From an uncultured Clostridium sp. (lineage in GTDB: Bacteria > Bacillota_A > Clostridia > TANB77 > CAG-508): 12,243 nt of DNA. This document shows, one piece after another, positions 1-7,103 of the stretch (the stretch's first letter is position 1; each line of letters starts with the position of its first letter). The DNA lies in assembly GCA_930980675.1 (NCBI GenBank), contig CAKNIU010000027.1, positions 1 to 12,243 of the forward strand, read 5' to 3'. The position numbers were made by a program, and so were the translations under genes. The notes under the pieces are model-generated. The model worked only from the letters and a program-made list of their open reading frames with translations, was not told the DNA's origin and ran no database searches.

Positions 1-56
1 TTGTGTTTATGTAAACAATCTTTGTTTCCAACTCTTGATAACTTTCCTATTATATT

Positions 57-101
57 AAAAATAAGCTTAAATTTAACTTATGCTAAATTTAAGCTTTATT
101 T
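57..101 (-). terminator. Rho-independent terminator of the M23 peptidase gene
   Basis: A perfect 13-bp inverted repeat (arms 63-75 and 84-96, 8-nt loop) starts 5 bases past the stop codon of the peptidase gene. On the minus strand it is followed by a U-rich tract (TATTTTTAATATA). On the plus strand a run of T also follows (97-103), so it could terminate in both directions. What would lie to the left on the plus strand is outside the window. Confidence 0.8.
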
Positions 102-1046
102 TTATTGATATACATATGTTTGTGGATTTACTTGTTTTCCATCTAACCTAATTTCAAAGTGTAAGTGGTTACCTGTTGAGTTCCCTGTTGAACCAACTGC
201 TGCAATTTGTTCACCCGCTTCTACTGTATCACCAGCAGATACATACAATTTACTACAGTGACCATAATATGTTTCTACACCATTACCATGGTTTATTTTT
301 ACTAAGTAACCATATCCACCACTCCATCCAGCATATGTTACAGTTCCACTCGCTGTTGCTAAAATTGCTGTACCTCTTGTTGCTGCAATATCTATACCCA
401 TGTGAGTATGGTCTCTTATGCTTTCAACAGCACCGAATCTTGATGTAATTCTACCTGTAACAGGAACAACTGCTAAATAAATACCATTTACTGTTCTACT
501 ATCTATTTGTTGTTTTTCTTCTAATTCTTCTTGCAAATTATTTGTTAACTCCTGTTTTGCAAGCTGTATAGTTTCTTCGTTAACTTCGTCGACATTATCT
601 AAATAAATTTGATTTATGACTAGATCTGGCTCTATTTCATTATATTGTTCTTTTAATGTAGAAACTATTTCCTCTGCCTCTTCCATTGTATTAACATATA
701 CTTTAGTTTCTTCATTATTTAAGTCTGCTACTTCATATACTCTGTATACATTTTGTGCACTTTGTTCTAAAGTAAGCATAACTTCGTTTTCATTTACTTC
801 ATCTCTACTAACTAAGCTAAATGTATATTCTACATTGTCTAGTTCAACAAATGCTACATTTGATTCACTAGGTGTTAATATATTTTCATTTACCTCGGTT
901 TTAAATTCTTCTTCGTCCCCTACGTATCCTATATCTTCACCATTTAGACTAACACTATATGCTGGTCTAAATTTTATAAACATTATTGCAATTATTATTG
1001 CTAAAGCAATAGCTATTATCTTAAAGAGCTTTATCGTTCGTTTCAT
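102..1046 (-). CDS. Membrane-anchored M23 (LytM-type) metallopeptidase
   Basis: 314 residues. One N-terminal transmembrane anchor (about residues 7-24) puts the rest outside the membrane. Residues 45-185 are acidic and partly helical and resemble nothing I can name. Residues 190-314 form an M23/LytM domain with the full zinc and catalytic set: HxxxD (H215, D219), YGH (H263) and HLHFE (H294, H296). These enzymes are zinc endopeptidases that cut peptidoglycan cross-bridges. The topology (anchor, spacer, C-terminal LytM) is that of SpoIIQ-like and other cell-wall or sporulation peptidases. The intact active site argues for a working enzyme. The gene is monocistronic by context, with its own sigma-A-like promoter (1113-1141) and terminator. 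The start is uncertain: the only good Shine-Dalgarno (1083-1090) lies 38 bases upstream of this ATG, while an in-frame ATT at 1071-1073 has better spacing. SpoIIQ identity is possible but unproven. Confidence 0.9.
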   Translation of the reverse strand: MKRTIKLFKIIAIALAIIIAIMFIKFRPAYSVSLNGEDIGYVGDEEEFKTEVNENILTPSESNVAFVELDNVEYTFSLVSRDEVNENEVMLTLEQSAQNVYRVYEVADLNNEETKVYVNTMEEAEEIVSTLKEQYNEIEPDLVINQIYLDNVDEVNEETIQLAKQELTNNLQEELEEKQQIDSRTVNGIYLAVVPVTGRITSRFGAVESIRDHTHMGIDIAATRGTAILATASGTVTYAGWSGGYGYLVKINHGNGVETYYGHCSKLYVSAGDTVEAGEQIAAVGSTGNSTGNHLHFEIRLDGKQVNPQTYVYQ

Positions 1047-1082
1047 ATAATATGCTATTCTTTTACTTAAAATATACGTTCA

Positions 1083-1090
1083 CACTCCTT
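1083..1090 (-). promoter_or_regulatory. Displaced ribosome binding site of the M23 gene
   Basis: AAGGAGTG on the minus strand is the only good Shine-Dalgarno near the gene. It lies 38 nt before the ATG at 1044-1046, too far for direct use. An in-frame ATT codon (1071-1073) sits 11 nt downstream and would add nine residues (residue 1 then LSKRIAYY) before the annotated methionine. A TGA at 1080-1082 closes the frame further upstream. Confidence 0.5.
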
Positions 1091-1112
1091 TTTTATTGCG
1101 ACGACAACTATA

Positions 1113-1141
1113 ATTATACCATATATTCTAAGCAATTTCAA
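1113..1141 (-). promoter_or_regulatory. Sigma-A promoter of the M23 peptidase gene
   Basis: TTGAAA (1136-1141), a 17-bp spacer and a perfect TATAAT (1113-1118), read on the minus strand. The start would fall near 1106, just ahead of the Shine-Dalgarno at 1083-1090. A vegetative-type promoter does not suggest forespore-only expression. Confidence 0.75.
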
Positions 1142-1207
1142 CCAATTTATGCAAAAAAAGCTATTTTTTCTTGTTTTTTCGTTACAATTCAGCAATTATA
1201 TTATAAA

Positions 1208-1333
1208 AATGACCAATATATGTTCTCAAACATTTCAAGTGAGCGAAGGCGACGTAGGAGCGGAGCGTAACGTGCAAGCTGGAGCGAATAGCGACCCGCG
1301 CGGCGAAATGTGAGAGAATGTATATTGGTCATT
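1208..1333 (-). repeat. GC-rich palindromic repeat element, copy 1
   Basis: A 126-bp element with a GC-rich core in otherwise AT-rich DNA. The 20-bp outer arms (1208-1227 and 1314-1333) pair along their whole length if two G-U wobbles are allowed. A second stem (ACATTTC 1230-1236 with GAAATGT 1305-1311) lies inside, then the core. Read on the minus strand, the core is homologous to the copies at 6214-6367 and 7104-7224: over 65 aligned bases it matches copy 3 at 60. It begins 16 bases past the stop of the CmpB-like gene and is followed on that strand by a short T run, so it may also act as that gene's terminator. A 12-bp direct repeat (AGAATGTATATT, 1315-1326 and 1335-1346) marks the right edge. 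No coding potential or transposase is visible. Confidence 0.85.
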
Positions 1334-1349
1334 AAGAATGTATATTTTG

Positions 1350-2030
1350 CTAAATTGTAACTTTATTTATCATATCTCTTACCATTATTGAATTGCCAAC
1401 TTCATCTGTAAATCTTAAATTAGGAAATATAAAAGACATTATATTATCATTAAATATTTTATCTAGCACATTTTCATTAATTTGTTCATTATTATATTTC
1501 TTTTCTGCTCTATTCATATAAACGGTAACGCCTAAAATTGTTAAAGCAATGTCTAGTATTAAAAAAGCTGTTATAATCTTATCCCAAGGCTTTGAAAGTA
1601 TTTTATCTATTACTTTATCAAATTGTGGTTTAATATATTTTATTAATAAAACCGCTAAAATGCCCCAAAATACTGTATAAGTTAATGATATTCTACCATT
1701 TATTTGATATGTTGTGTACGAATAATCCCAAAACATACTTCCATATACAACTTGAAGTATATAACTACATATATATTCAAAAATTGTTCCTACAATTGCT
1801 CCCATAATAAATAATTTAACTTTGCTTTCTTTATAATCGCTAAGTAATACAATAAAAAAGGCCGCTCCAATACCATATATTGGGCAGAAAGGACCCAAAA
1901 TAAGCCCTTTTCTACTTTCCAATATTCCAGTTGAAACATAGCCATAGACAGTTTCTATTATTAAACCTAGTATACTAAACAAAATCATATACCAAATTAT
2001 ATTATGGAAGTTAAATTCTTTTTTCTTCAT
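1350..2030 (-). CDS. CmpB-like integral membrane protein (putative ABC transporter permease family)
   Basis: 226 residues, with several hydrophobic helices (about residues 11-30, 51-66, 73-98, 114-133 and 153-173). The pattern GPFCPIYGIG (46-55), then E85, WDYS (101-104), NGRI (111-114) and FWG (121-123) is what I associate with the family called putative ABC transporter permease (CmpB type, PF06541). The biochemical role of that family is poorly defined and no ATPase gene lies nearby, so transport is a name rather than a demonstrated function. I prefer the ATG at 2028-2030 because GGAG (2037-2040) sits 6 nt upstream of it. An in-frame ATG at 2040-2042 would add four residues but has no ribosome site. 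The gene lies 83 bp downstream of the 2114-2950 gene on the same strand and may be read with it. Palindromic repeat copy 1 follows its stop. Confidence 0.8.
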   Translation of the reverse strand: MKKKEFNFHNIIWYMILFSILGLIIETVYGYVSTGILESRKGLILGPFCPIYGIGAAFFIVLLSDYKESKVKLFIMGAIVGTIFEYICSYILQVVYGSMFWDYSYTTYQINGRISLTYTVFWGILAVLLIKYIKPQFDKVIDKILSKPWDKIITAFLILDIALTILGVTVYMNRAEKKYNNEQINENVLDKIFNDNIMSFIFPNLRFTDEVGNSIMVRDMINKVTI

Positions 2031-2113
2031 ATATTGCTCCATTATTATATTTCTATAATATTATGATATTTCTTATTATATTTTTATTTTACGTTTTTAT
2101 ACCATATATAATA

Positions 2114-2950
2114 TTAGATTTGTATAATGTCTATTTCAGAAGTATAATTATTATTTCCATATGCAAAGATTATATACAATTCTCCATTTGGGCCTTCTAT
2201 AAAATTTGTTATATTATCTATTTGATACATTTCGTCATTTATATCTCTTTGATAAACAGTATATCCTGAATTAATTAGTTCATTTGCATTATTACTTGCA
2301 TTTTGTACAACCGTTCTAATTCTATTTTCTACTACTGTTCCATCTATATCTCTATCTTCCAATATATCTCTTAATGCAACACTTTCATTTGTTTCTAAGT
2401 TATAGTTGTATGTTTGAACTATGATTCTTTGAGGATTATCTCCTTCCTTTATAGTAGCTTTTATTGCTAAAGACAAAATATTGTTATTTACATATGATAC
2501 ATAATCTAAGTTATAAATTGTATATACATCAGTTCCTGCCATTACTGAATTTATTTTATCCACGAAAATGCTTTGAGTTAAATTATTAAACCCTGTTACA
2601 ACGTCACTTTGTATATTTATAACTGGTATATGAATATTCATACTATATTTATCACTTACATTTTGACTGTCTTCATAAAAGGTATATACTAGTTCTTTAG
2701 TATTATCCGCTTTGATAATATTAGTATCATCATAATTTGAATAAAATTCATTTGTAAATAACTCCATAAAAGATTGATTTACATCTTGTGAAGTTACTAT
2801 ATTTTCTCCTGCCGATATGTCATTTCCATATCCATCTTGCACTGGTTCTTTAACAAAAAATTGTGCGTATACGCCTAGTCCTATTGCCACAACACAAAAA
2901 ACAACAATTAAAGCGTATATAATATATCTAATTGTTTTTGCATTCATCAT
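2114..2950 (-). CDS. Single-pass extracytoplasmic protein, PdaC/RsiV-like (DUF4163/DUF3298) type
   Basis: 278 residues. One transmembrane segment (about 7-29) is followed by a long soluble part, presumably outside the cell. Residues 87-200 have the layout I associate with DUF4163 followed by DUF3298, as in PdaC and RsiV: strands with IHIPVI (106-111), a short helix FNNLTQSIFVDKIN (121-134), alternating strands and the turn TNESVALRDIL (187-197). No NodB deacetylase domain and no N-terminal anti-sigma segment are present, so neither a deacetylase nor an anti-sigma factor can be claimed. ATG at 2948-2950 follows AAAGGGTG with good spacing; the next codon is also ATG. A promoter is visible at 2973-3001. 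It is divergent from clpE and 83 bp upstream of the CmpB-like gene. The family call is by pattern only. Confidence 0.6.
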   Translation of the reverse strand: MMNAKTIRYIIYALIVVFCVVAIGLGVYAQFFVKEPVQDGYGNDISAGENIVTSQDVNQSFMELFTNEFYSNYDDTNIIKADNTKELVYTFYEDSQNVSDKYSMNIHIPVINIQSDVVTGFNNLTQSIFVDKINSVMAGTDVYTIYNLDYVSYVNNNILSLAIKATIKEGDNPQRIIVQTYNYNLETNESVALRDILEDRDIDGTVVENRIRTVVQNASNNANELINSGYTVYQRDINDEMYQIDNITNFIEGPNGELYIIFAYGNNNYTSEIDIIQI

Positions 2951-2972
2951 AATTTCACCCTTTCTGTTTAAA

Positions 2973-3001
2973 ATTATACCATTTAAAGTTTTTTTAGTAA
3001 A
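2973..3001 (-). promoter_or_regulatory. Promoter of the PdaC/RsiV-like gene
   Basis: TTTACT (2996-3001), a 17-bp spacer and a perfect TATAAT (2973-2978) on the minus strand, about 20 bp ahead of the ATG region. It lies back to back with the clpE promoter in a 291-bp divergent intergenic region. Confidence 0.6.
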
Positions 3002-3074
3002 TATTTAATAAAAAAATTATTCTAGAAGATAGATTGTAAAGTTATACATTTTATACACACAAAATTTACATTCA

Positions 3075-3108
3075 AAAATGCTAAAATATTTGACTATTTT
3101 GGCATTTT
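3075..3108. promoter_or_regulatory. Inverted repeat over the clpE -35 box, candidate operator
   Basis: The 14-bp arms (3075-3088 and 3095-3108) match at 13 of 14 positions and flank a 6-bp centre, TTTGAC, that holds part of the -35 box. The two flanking genes diverge, so a terminator is not expected here and a repressor site is the simpler reading. Read on the minus strand, the centre gives AGTCAAA (3089-3095), one perfect heptad of the CtsR heat-shock operator. The neighbouring heptad, TGCCAAA, matches 5 of 7 with a 2-nt instead of a 3-nt gap. It is therefore at best a degenerate CtsR box. Confidence 0.5.
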
Positions 3109-3118
3109 AATGTATTAT
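3090..3118 (+). promoter_or_regulatory. Sigma-A promoter of clpE-pgsA
   Basis: TTGACT (3090-3095), a 17-bp spacer and TATTAT (3113-3118). The predicted start near 3125 leaves a leader of about 115 nt before the ATG at 3242. Confidence 0.7.
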
Positions 3119-3241
3119 ATTAATAGTTATTTTTAACTCTGATATATGTTGTGGAATGAGAAAGAATATATATTTGAGCTAAAAATATCTATAAATAATA
3201 TTTTAGAATTTATCGTTTTATATAGATTGGAGAAAACACAT

Positions 3242-5584
3242 ATGTTATGTTCAGATTGTAAAAAAAATACAGCCGTTATATTTGTTAATAAACAAGATAA
3301 AGACGGTCAAATGAAAACAGAAGGTTATTGTTATGACTGTGCTAAAAAAAGAGGTATTAATCCCTTAAATGCATTTTCTAATACTTCAAACCTTTCTGAA
3401 AGCGATATAAATAATATGACAGAGCAATTAAACTCTATGTTTAAAGATTTATCTGGAAATTTAGCTATTCAAGGTATTTCAGAAGAAGATTTAAATAAAA
3501 TGGCTGAAGAAATGGCAAATAATGAAGGCTCAGACGAAAGTACAGATGAGCCAAAAGGTTTTGCTATCCCTCTTGGTTCAATATTTTCTGGTATGTTTGG
3601 AGGAAATGGCTCAAATAATAATAACAATTCTCAAACTCGCCAAGCTGTTAAAGAAGACAAAAAAGCTAATAAAAAATTAAAAACACTTTATACATATGGC
3701 ACAAATTTAACTAATAAAGCTAGAAATAATGAAATAGATAAAGTAATTGGTAGAGAAAAAGAAATTGCAAGGGTTATTCAAATATTAAATAGAAGAACTA
3801 AAAATAATCCATGTTTAATTGGTGAACCCGGTGTTGGTAAAACAGCCATAGCTCAAGGACTGGCTTTAAGAATTGCTGAAGGCAATGTACCTGCTAAACT
3901 TTTAAGCAAAGAAGTATTTTTGTTAGATATGACAGCAGTCGTTGCTGGCACACAGTTTAGAGGTCAGTTTGAAGCTAGGATGAAAAATATTATTGATGAA
4001 TGTAAATCTGCTGGAAATATAATACTTGTTATTGACGAAATACACAACATTATTGGAGCTGGTGATGCTGATCATTCAATGAATGCCGCAAATATTTTAA
4101 AACCTTCACTAGCTGATGGGACTATTCAATTAATTGGTACAACTACTTTAAATGAGTACAGAAAATATATTGAAAAAGACACAGCTCTCGAGCGAAGATT
4201 TCAACCTGTAATGGTAGAAGAGCCAACTGTTTCTGATAGTATTGAAATATTAAAAGGCATAAAGAGCTATTATGAAGATTACCACAAAGTTCAAATACCA
4301 GATGATGTTATTCGCCAAACAGTAATTATGTCTGAAAAATATATACATGATAGATTTTTACCAGACAAAGCTATAGACGTCTTAGATGAAGCATGCTCAA
4401 GAATTAATCTAAATAATAAAGATTTATACGACTTAGAGATACTTAAAAATAAATTATCTGATGTTCAAGCCCAAAAAGAAGCCGCTGCAGAAGCTGATTC
4501 TACAGAAGATTATAAAAAAGCTGCTGAACTTAAAACTCAAGAATGTTCTTTAACAGAACAAATTGAGGCTATTGAAAAACGTATGAAACCAGTAGTTTTA
4601 ACTACTGCTGATATAGCAAGAGTAATAGAAAACTGGACTAAAATCCCTGTTCAAAAAATTACAGAAGAGGAAACTCAAAAACTATTATCTTTAGAAGACA
4701 ACCTTCATAAAAGAGTTATTGGTCAAAACGAAGCTGTATCAGCTGTTGCACGTGCTATAAGAAGAAATAGAGCAGGATTAAAAAGCACAAAAAGACCACC
4801 TTCATTTATATTTGTTGGCCCAACTGGTGTTGGTAAAACAGAACTTGCAAAAGCACTAGCCTCAGAAGTTTTTGGTAGTGAAGAAAGTATAATTAGAATA
4901 GATATGTCTGAATATATGGAAAGCAACTCAACTGCTAAACTTATAGGTGCACCTCCAGGATATGTTGGTTATGATGATGCAGGACAATTAACAGAAAAAG
5001 TTAAGAGACATCCATATTCTATAGTTTTATTAGATGAAATAGAAAAAGCTCATAGTGATGTATTTAATATTTTACTACAAGTATTGGATGACGGAAGACT
5101 TACAGATGCTCAAGGTAACACAGTAAGCTTTGAAAATACTATTATTATAATGACATCAAATGCAGGTTCTAATCAAAACATGAACTCTATAGGTTTTGGC
5201 ACCAGTACATATGCTAAAAATAAAGTTTTAGATAGTTTAAAAGAAACATTTAGACCTGAATTTTTAAACAGAGTGGACGAAATTGTAGTATTTGATTCTT
5301 TAAGTAATGATGAATTAACTCAAATCGTTAATTTAATGCTTACTGATACGCAAAAGGTTTTAAATGACAGAAACATAAAAATGTATGTATCTGATGAAGC
5401 TAAAAAATATTTATTACAAAAAGGAACAGATATTAAATATGGTGCTAGACCTTTAAGAAGAGCTGTACAAAGATATGTTGAAGATGAGCTTTCAGATATG
5501 TTACTAAGAAATGAACTAAAAAACGGACAAAAAGTATATATTGATTTGAAAGAGGACAAACTAAGTTTTAGTGTAAAAGATTAG
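3242..5584 (+). CDS. clpE: ClpE-like AAA+ unfoldase with N-terminal zinc finger
   Basis: 780 residues; HSP100/Clp ATPase that unfolds proteins and feeds them to ClpP. Residues 3-33 hold two CxxC pairs (C3, C6, C30, C33), the zinc finger typical of ClpE, and there is no double Clp N-domain as in ClpC. Residues 40-135 are a flexible Asn/Gly-rich linker. First ATPase: Walker A GEPGVGKT (194-201), Walker B VIDE (263-266), ALERRF (315-320). A short coiled-coil middle region spans about 395-450. Second ATPase: Walker A GPTGVGKT (526-533), Walker B LLDE (596-599), sensor-2 GARPLRR (734-740). IGF (650-652) fits the ClpP-docking loop. GGAG at 3229-3232 places the start at 3242. A longer frame from 3146 has no ribosome site and would put 32 extra residues before the zinc finger. 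ClpE of Bacillus subtilis is about 700 residues; the linker accounts for the extra length. ClpE genes are usually CtsR-controlled; see the inverted repeat at 3075-3108. Confidence 0.93.
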   Translation: MLCSDCKKNTAVIFVNKQDKDGQMKTEGYCYDCAKKRGINPLNAFSNTSNLSESDINNMTEQLNSMFKDLSGNLAIQGISEEDLNKMAEEMANNEGSDESTDEPKGFAIPLGSIFSGMFGGNGSNNNNNSQTRQAVKEDKKANKKLKTLYTYGTNLTNKARNNEIDKVIGREKEIARVIQILNRRTKNNPCLIGEPGVGKTAIAQGLALRIAEGNVPAKLLSKEVFLLDMTAVVAGTQFRGQFEARMKNIIDECKSAGNIILVIDEIHNIIGAGDADHSMNAANILKPSLADGTIQLIGTTTLNEYRKYIEKDTALERRFQPVMVEEPTVSDSIEILKGIKSYYEDYHKVQIPDDVIRQTVIMSEKYIHDRFLPDKAIDVLDEACSRINLNNKDLYDLEILKNKLSDVQAQKEAAAEADSTEDYKKAAELKTQECSLTEQIEAIEKRMKPVVLTTADIARVIENWTKIPVQKITEEETQKLLSLEDNLHKRVIGQNEAVSAVARAIRRNRAGLKSTKRPPSFIFVGPTGVGKTELAKALASEVFGSEESIIRIDMSEYMESNSTAKLIGAPPGYVGYDDAGQLTEKVKRHPYSIVLLDEIEKAHSDVFNILLQVLDDGRLTDAQGNTVSFENTIIIMTSNAGSNQNMNSIGFGTSTYAKNKVLDSLKETFRPEFLNRVDEIVVFDSLSNDELTQIVNLMLTDTQKVLNDRNIKMYVSDEAKKYLLQKGTDIKYGARPLRRAVQRYVEDELSDMLLRNELKNGQKVYIDLKEDKLSFSVKD

Positions 5585-5592
5585 GAGGAAAA

Positions 5593-6183
5593 ATGATAAA
5601 ACACATACCAAATATTTTAACAGTAATTAGATTTATATTTATACCATCAATTGTATTAGCACTTATATATGATAATTATTTACTAGCATTAATACTTTTT
5701 ACCCTATCATCATTTACAGATGTATTAGATGGGAAGATTGCAAGAAAGTATAATGCAATATCCGATTTTGGAAAATTAATGGACCCATTAGCAGATAAGT
5801 TAACTCAACTTTCTATTTTATTAACTTTAGCAATAAAAAATGTTATACCTTGGTGGATTGTCGTTATACTAGTATTAAAAGAAACTGTTATGATTGCTGG
5901 TGCTTCATTCCTATATGGAAAAAGCCTAGTAGTCTCAAGTAAATGGTATGGAAAACTTACAACAGTTTTAATTTACATAGCTGTAGTAAGCTCTTGTATT
6001 ATAAAGATATATGGTTTCTATAGATTTGACATTTACATTTATGCTTTGGCAGTTTTATTTGCTATATTCTCACTTATTATGTATTTCATATATTTCTATG
6101 GAAATGGATATTTGCCAAATAAAGAGGAATTAAAAAAGCAATCAAAGACTGTGCCTGAAAAAAATATTAGAAACAAAAAGTAA
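5593..6183 (+). CDS. pgsA: CDP-diacylglycerol--glycerol-3-phosphate 3-phosphatidyltransferase
   Basis: 196 residues, the usual PgsA length. It makes phosphatidylglycerophosphate from CDP-diacylglycerol and glycerol-3-phosphate in the membrane, the committed step to phosphatidylglycerol and cardiolipin. The complete CDP-alcohol phosphatidyltransferase signature is present with exact spacing: D43, D46-G47, A50-R51, G60, D64, D68. Hydrophobic helices surround it, and the C-terminus is lysine-rich. AGGAGG (5583-5588) overlaps the TAG stop of clpE, and the two genes are 8 bp apart, so they are very likely co-transcribed and translationally coupled. This is an unusual partner for clpE; pgsA more often sits with rimO, recA or cinA. 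Palindromic repeat copy 2 follows 30 bases after its stop. Other CDP-alcohol transferases (such as cardiolipin or phosphatidylserine synthases of this fold) are less likely from the length and N-terminus HIPNILTVIR. Confidence 0.93.
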   Translation: MIKHIPNILTVIRFIFIPSIVLALIYDNYLLALILFTLSSFTDVLDGKIARKYNAISDFGKLMDPLADKLTQLSILLTLAIKNVIPWWIVVILVLKETVMIAGASFLYGKSLVVSSKWYGKLTTVLIYIAVVSSCIIKIYGFYRFDIYIYALAVLFAIFSLIMYFIYFYGNGYLPNKEELKKQSKTVPEKNIRNKK

Positions 6184-6213
6184 TAATAGTTAAGATTAAA
6201 TAAATAAGTACCA

Positions 6214-6367
6214 AAAGTACCAAGATACATTCTTCCGCATTTCGCCACGCGGGTCGCTAGTCGCTCCAACTTGCACGCTCCACTTCGCAGATAACACATA
6301 TTGCAAGCCATAAATGCTGTGACTGCTCTCGTTCGCTGAAATGCTCTAGAATGTATCTTGGTACTTT
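6214..6367 (+). repeat. GC-rich palindromic repeat element, copy 2
   Basis: 154 bp, lying between two convergent genes (pgsA and the BofC-like gene). The outer arms (6214-6233 and 6348-6367) are a perfect 20-bp inverted repeat, followed inward by a GCATTTC/GAAATGC stem (6237-6243, 6338-6344). The first 40 core bases match copy 1 at 37 positions. The second half is longer and diverged (about 6280-6330). T tracts follow the hairpin on both sides, so it could serve as a bidirectional terminator. No coding content is seen. Confidence 0.85.
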
Positions 6368-6388
6368 ATGCACTATCAAATTTAGCTA

Positions 6389-6991
6389 TTATTCAAAATC
6401 TTCTAATTTCTTGGCTAATTCATTTTGACCATAGGCTGTGATTCCTTGCTTTAAAAGTTCCACATCTTCTTCTGGCAAATATTGCACAGGTATATCTGTT
6501 TCTTCTTTTAAAGTCCTATTCCCCTCATTATCAATTGAATAAACAACTATGTTTTCATCATTAACAGTAATTAAATAATGTTCATCACAACTTCCCTGAA
6601 ACTCTTTATATAGTTTTACTTCATCAGTTGTAAAGCTTTCTATCTCCCAATCACTATAGGCATTTTTAAAATATTCTTCATCTTTATTTACTTCTGATGC
6701 CTCAATTTGTTGTTTTTGAATTATAGTATGTCCACAATCAGTATAATGTTTTTCAAAAATAATATATGCATTAGGTGAAATTTTAACATCTGAACCACTT
6801 GTAGCAACTACGTCTTCATGTATTCCATTTGTTTTTACTATATTAGATTCAATTAATTCATTGACTTTTCTAATTTCATTTATCTGAGCTTCTTGCAAAT
6901 TATTTCTATCTAATATGGCATATGCAATTCCGCTAACCATTCCTAAAACTATTGCAATACAAATTAAAATAATAATTGTAGATTTTTTCAT
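6389..6991 (-). CDS. BofC C-terminal-domain protein
   Basis: 200 residues. One N-terminal membrane or signal segment (about 5-27) is followed by an acidic extracytoplasmic part. Residues 75-200 match the pattern of the BofC C-terminal domain as found in Clostridia: KHYTDCGHT (81-89), W115, a second conserved cysteine (C135) in SCDEHY (134-139), VYSIDNEG (150-157), TDIPVQYLPEED (165-176) and the ending LEDFE (196-200). In Bacillus, BofC is a forespore intermembrane protein that restrains SpoIVB and so times sigma-K activation. Whether this shorter-headed relative does the same is inference. GGAG at 7000-7003 lies 8 nt before the ATG. A possible forespore-type promoter lies at 7057-7085. Repeat copy 2 sits 21 bp past its stop and copy 3 lies upstream of its promoter region. 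Confidence 0.75.
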   Translation of the reverse strand: MKKSTIIILICIAIVLGMVSGIAYAILDRNNLQEAQINEIRKVNELIESNIVKTNGIHEDVVATSGSDVKISPNAYIIFEKHYTDCGHTIIQKQQIEASEVNKDEEYFKNAYSDWEIESFTTDEVKLYKEFQGSCDEHYLITVNDENIVVYSIDNEGNRTLKEETDIPVQYLPEEDVELLKQGITAYGQNELAKKLEDFE

Positions 6992-7056
6992 ATACTCATC
7001 TCCAAATTCTAAATTGGCAAAATCTTTGCAAATTTGTCGAAATTATTTTATGAGTA

Positions 7057-7085
7057 TATTTTTTCCAAAATATTTAAATTTATGC
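7057..7085 (-). promoter_or_regulatory. Possible sigma-F-like promoter of the BofC-like gene
   Basis: On the minus strand, GCATA (7081-7085) and GGAAAAAATA (7057-7066) fit the two sigma-F boxes (GYATA and GGNNANAHTR as I recall them), but with a 14-bp rather than about 16-bp spacer. In such AT-rich DNA a chance match is quite possible. No good sigma-A promoter was found in the same stretch. Confidence 0.25.
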
Positions 7086-7103
7086 AAAATATTAAAATAA
7101 TCC

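Noticed and set aside
1..31. Possible gene start on the minus strand running off the left edge (AGGAAAG at 42-48, TTG at 29-31)
   Set aside because: Only ten codons are visible, with a TTG start and no recognisable product. Too little to support a gene.
1052..1270. Plus-strand frame ending in an arginine-rich tail (ERRRRRSGA)
   Set aside because: It runs through the M23 promoter and into repeat copy 1; the basic tail is the GC-rich repeat read as protein. No ribosome site.
1208..1333. CRISPR array or tRNA-like structure in the GC-rich repeats
   Set aside because: There are no short direct repeats with regular spacers and no tRNA cloverleaf; the units are single palindromes far apart.
3146..3241. 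N-terminal extension of ClpE by 32 residues
   Set aside because: No Shine-Dalgarno before 3146, while GGAG at 3229-3232 fits the ATG at 3242, just ahead of the zinc-finger cysteines.
6096..6311. Minus-strand frame over the end of pgsA and repeat copy 2
   Set aside because: It is antisense to pgsA and made by the GC-rich repeat; no start signal.
6916..6991. Sigma-A promoter for the BofC-like gene from TTGCAA and TAGAAT near 7010-7035
   Set aside because: The spacer is only 14 bp and the match is weak.
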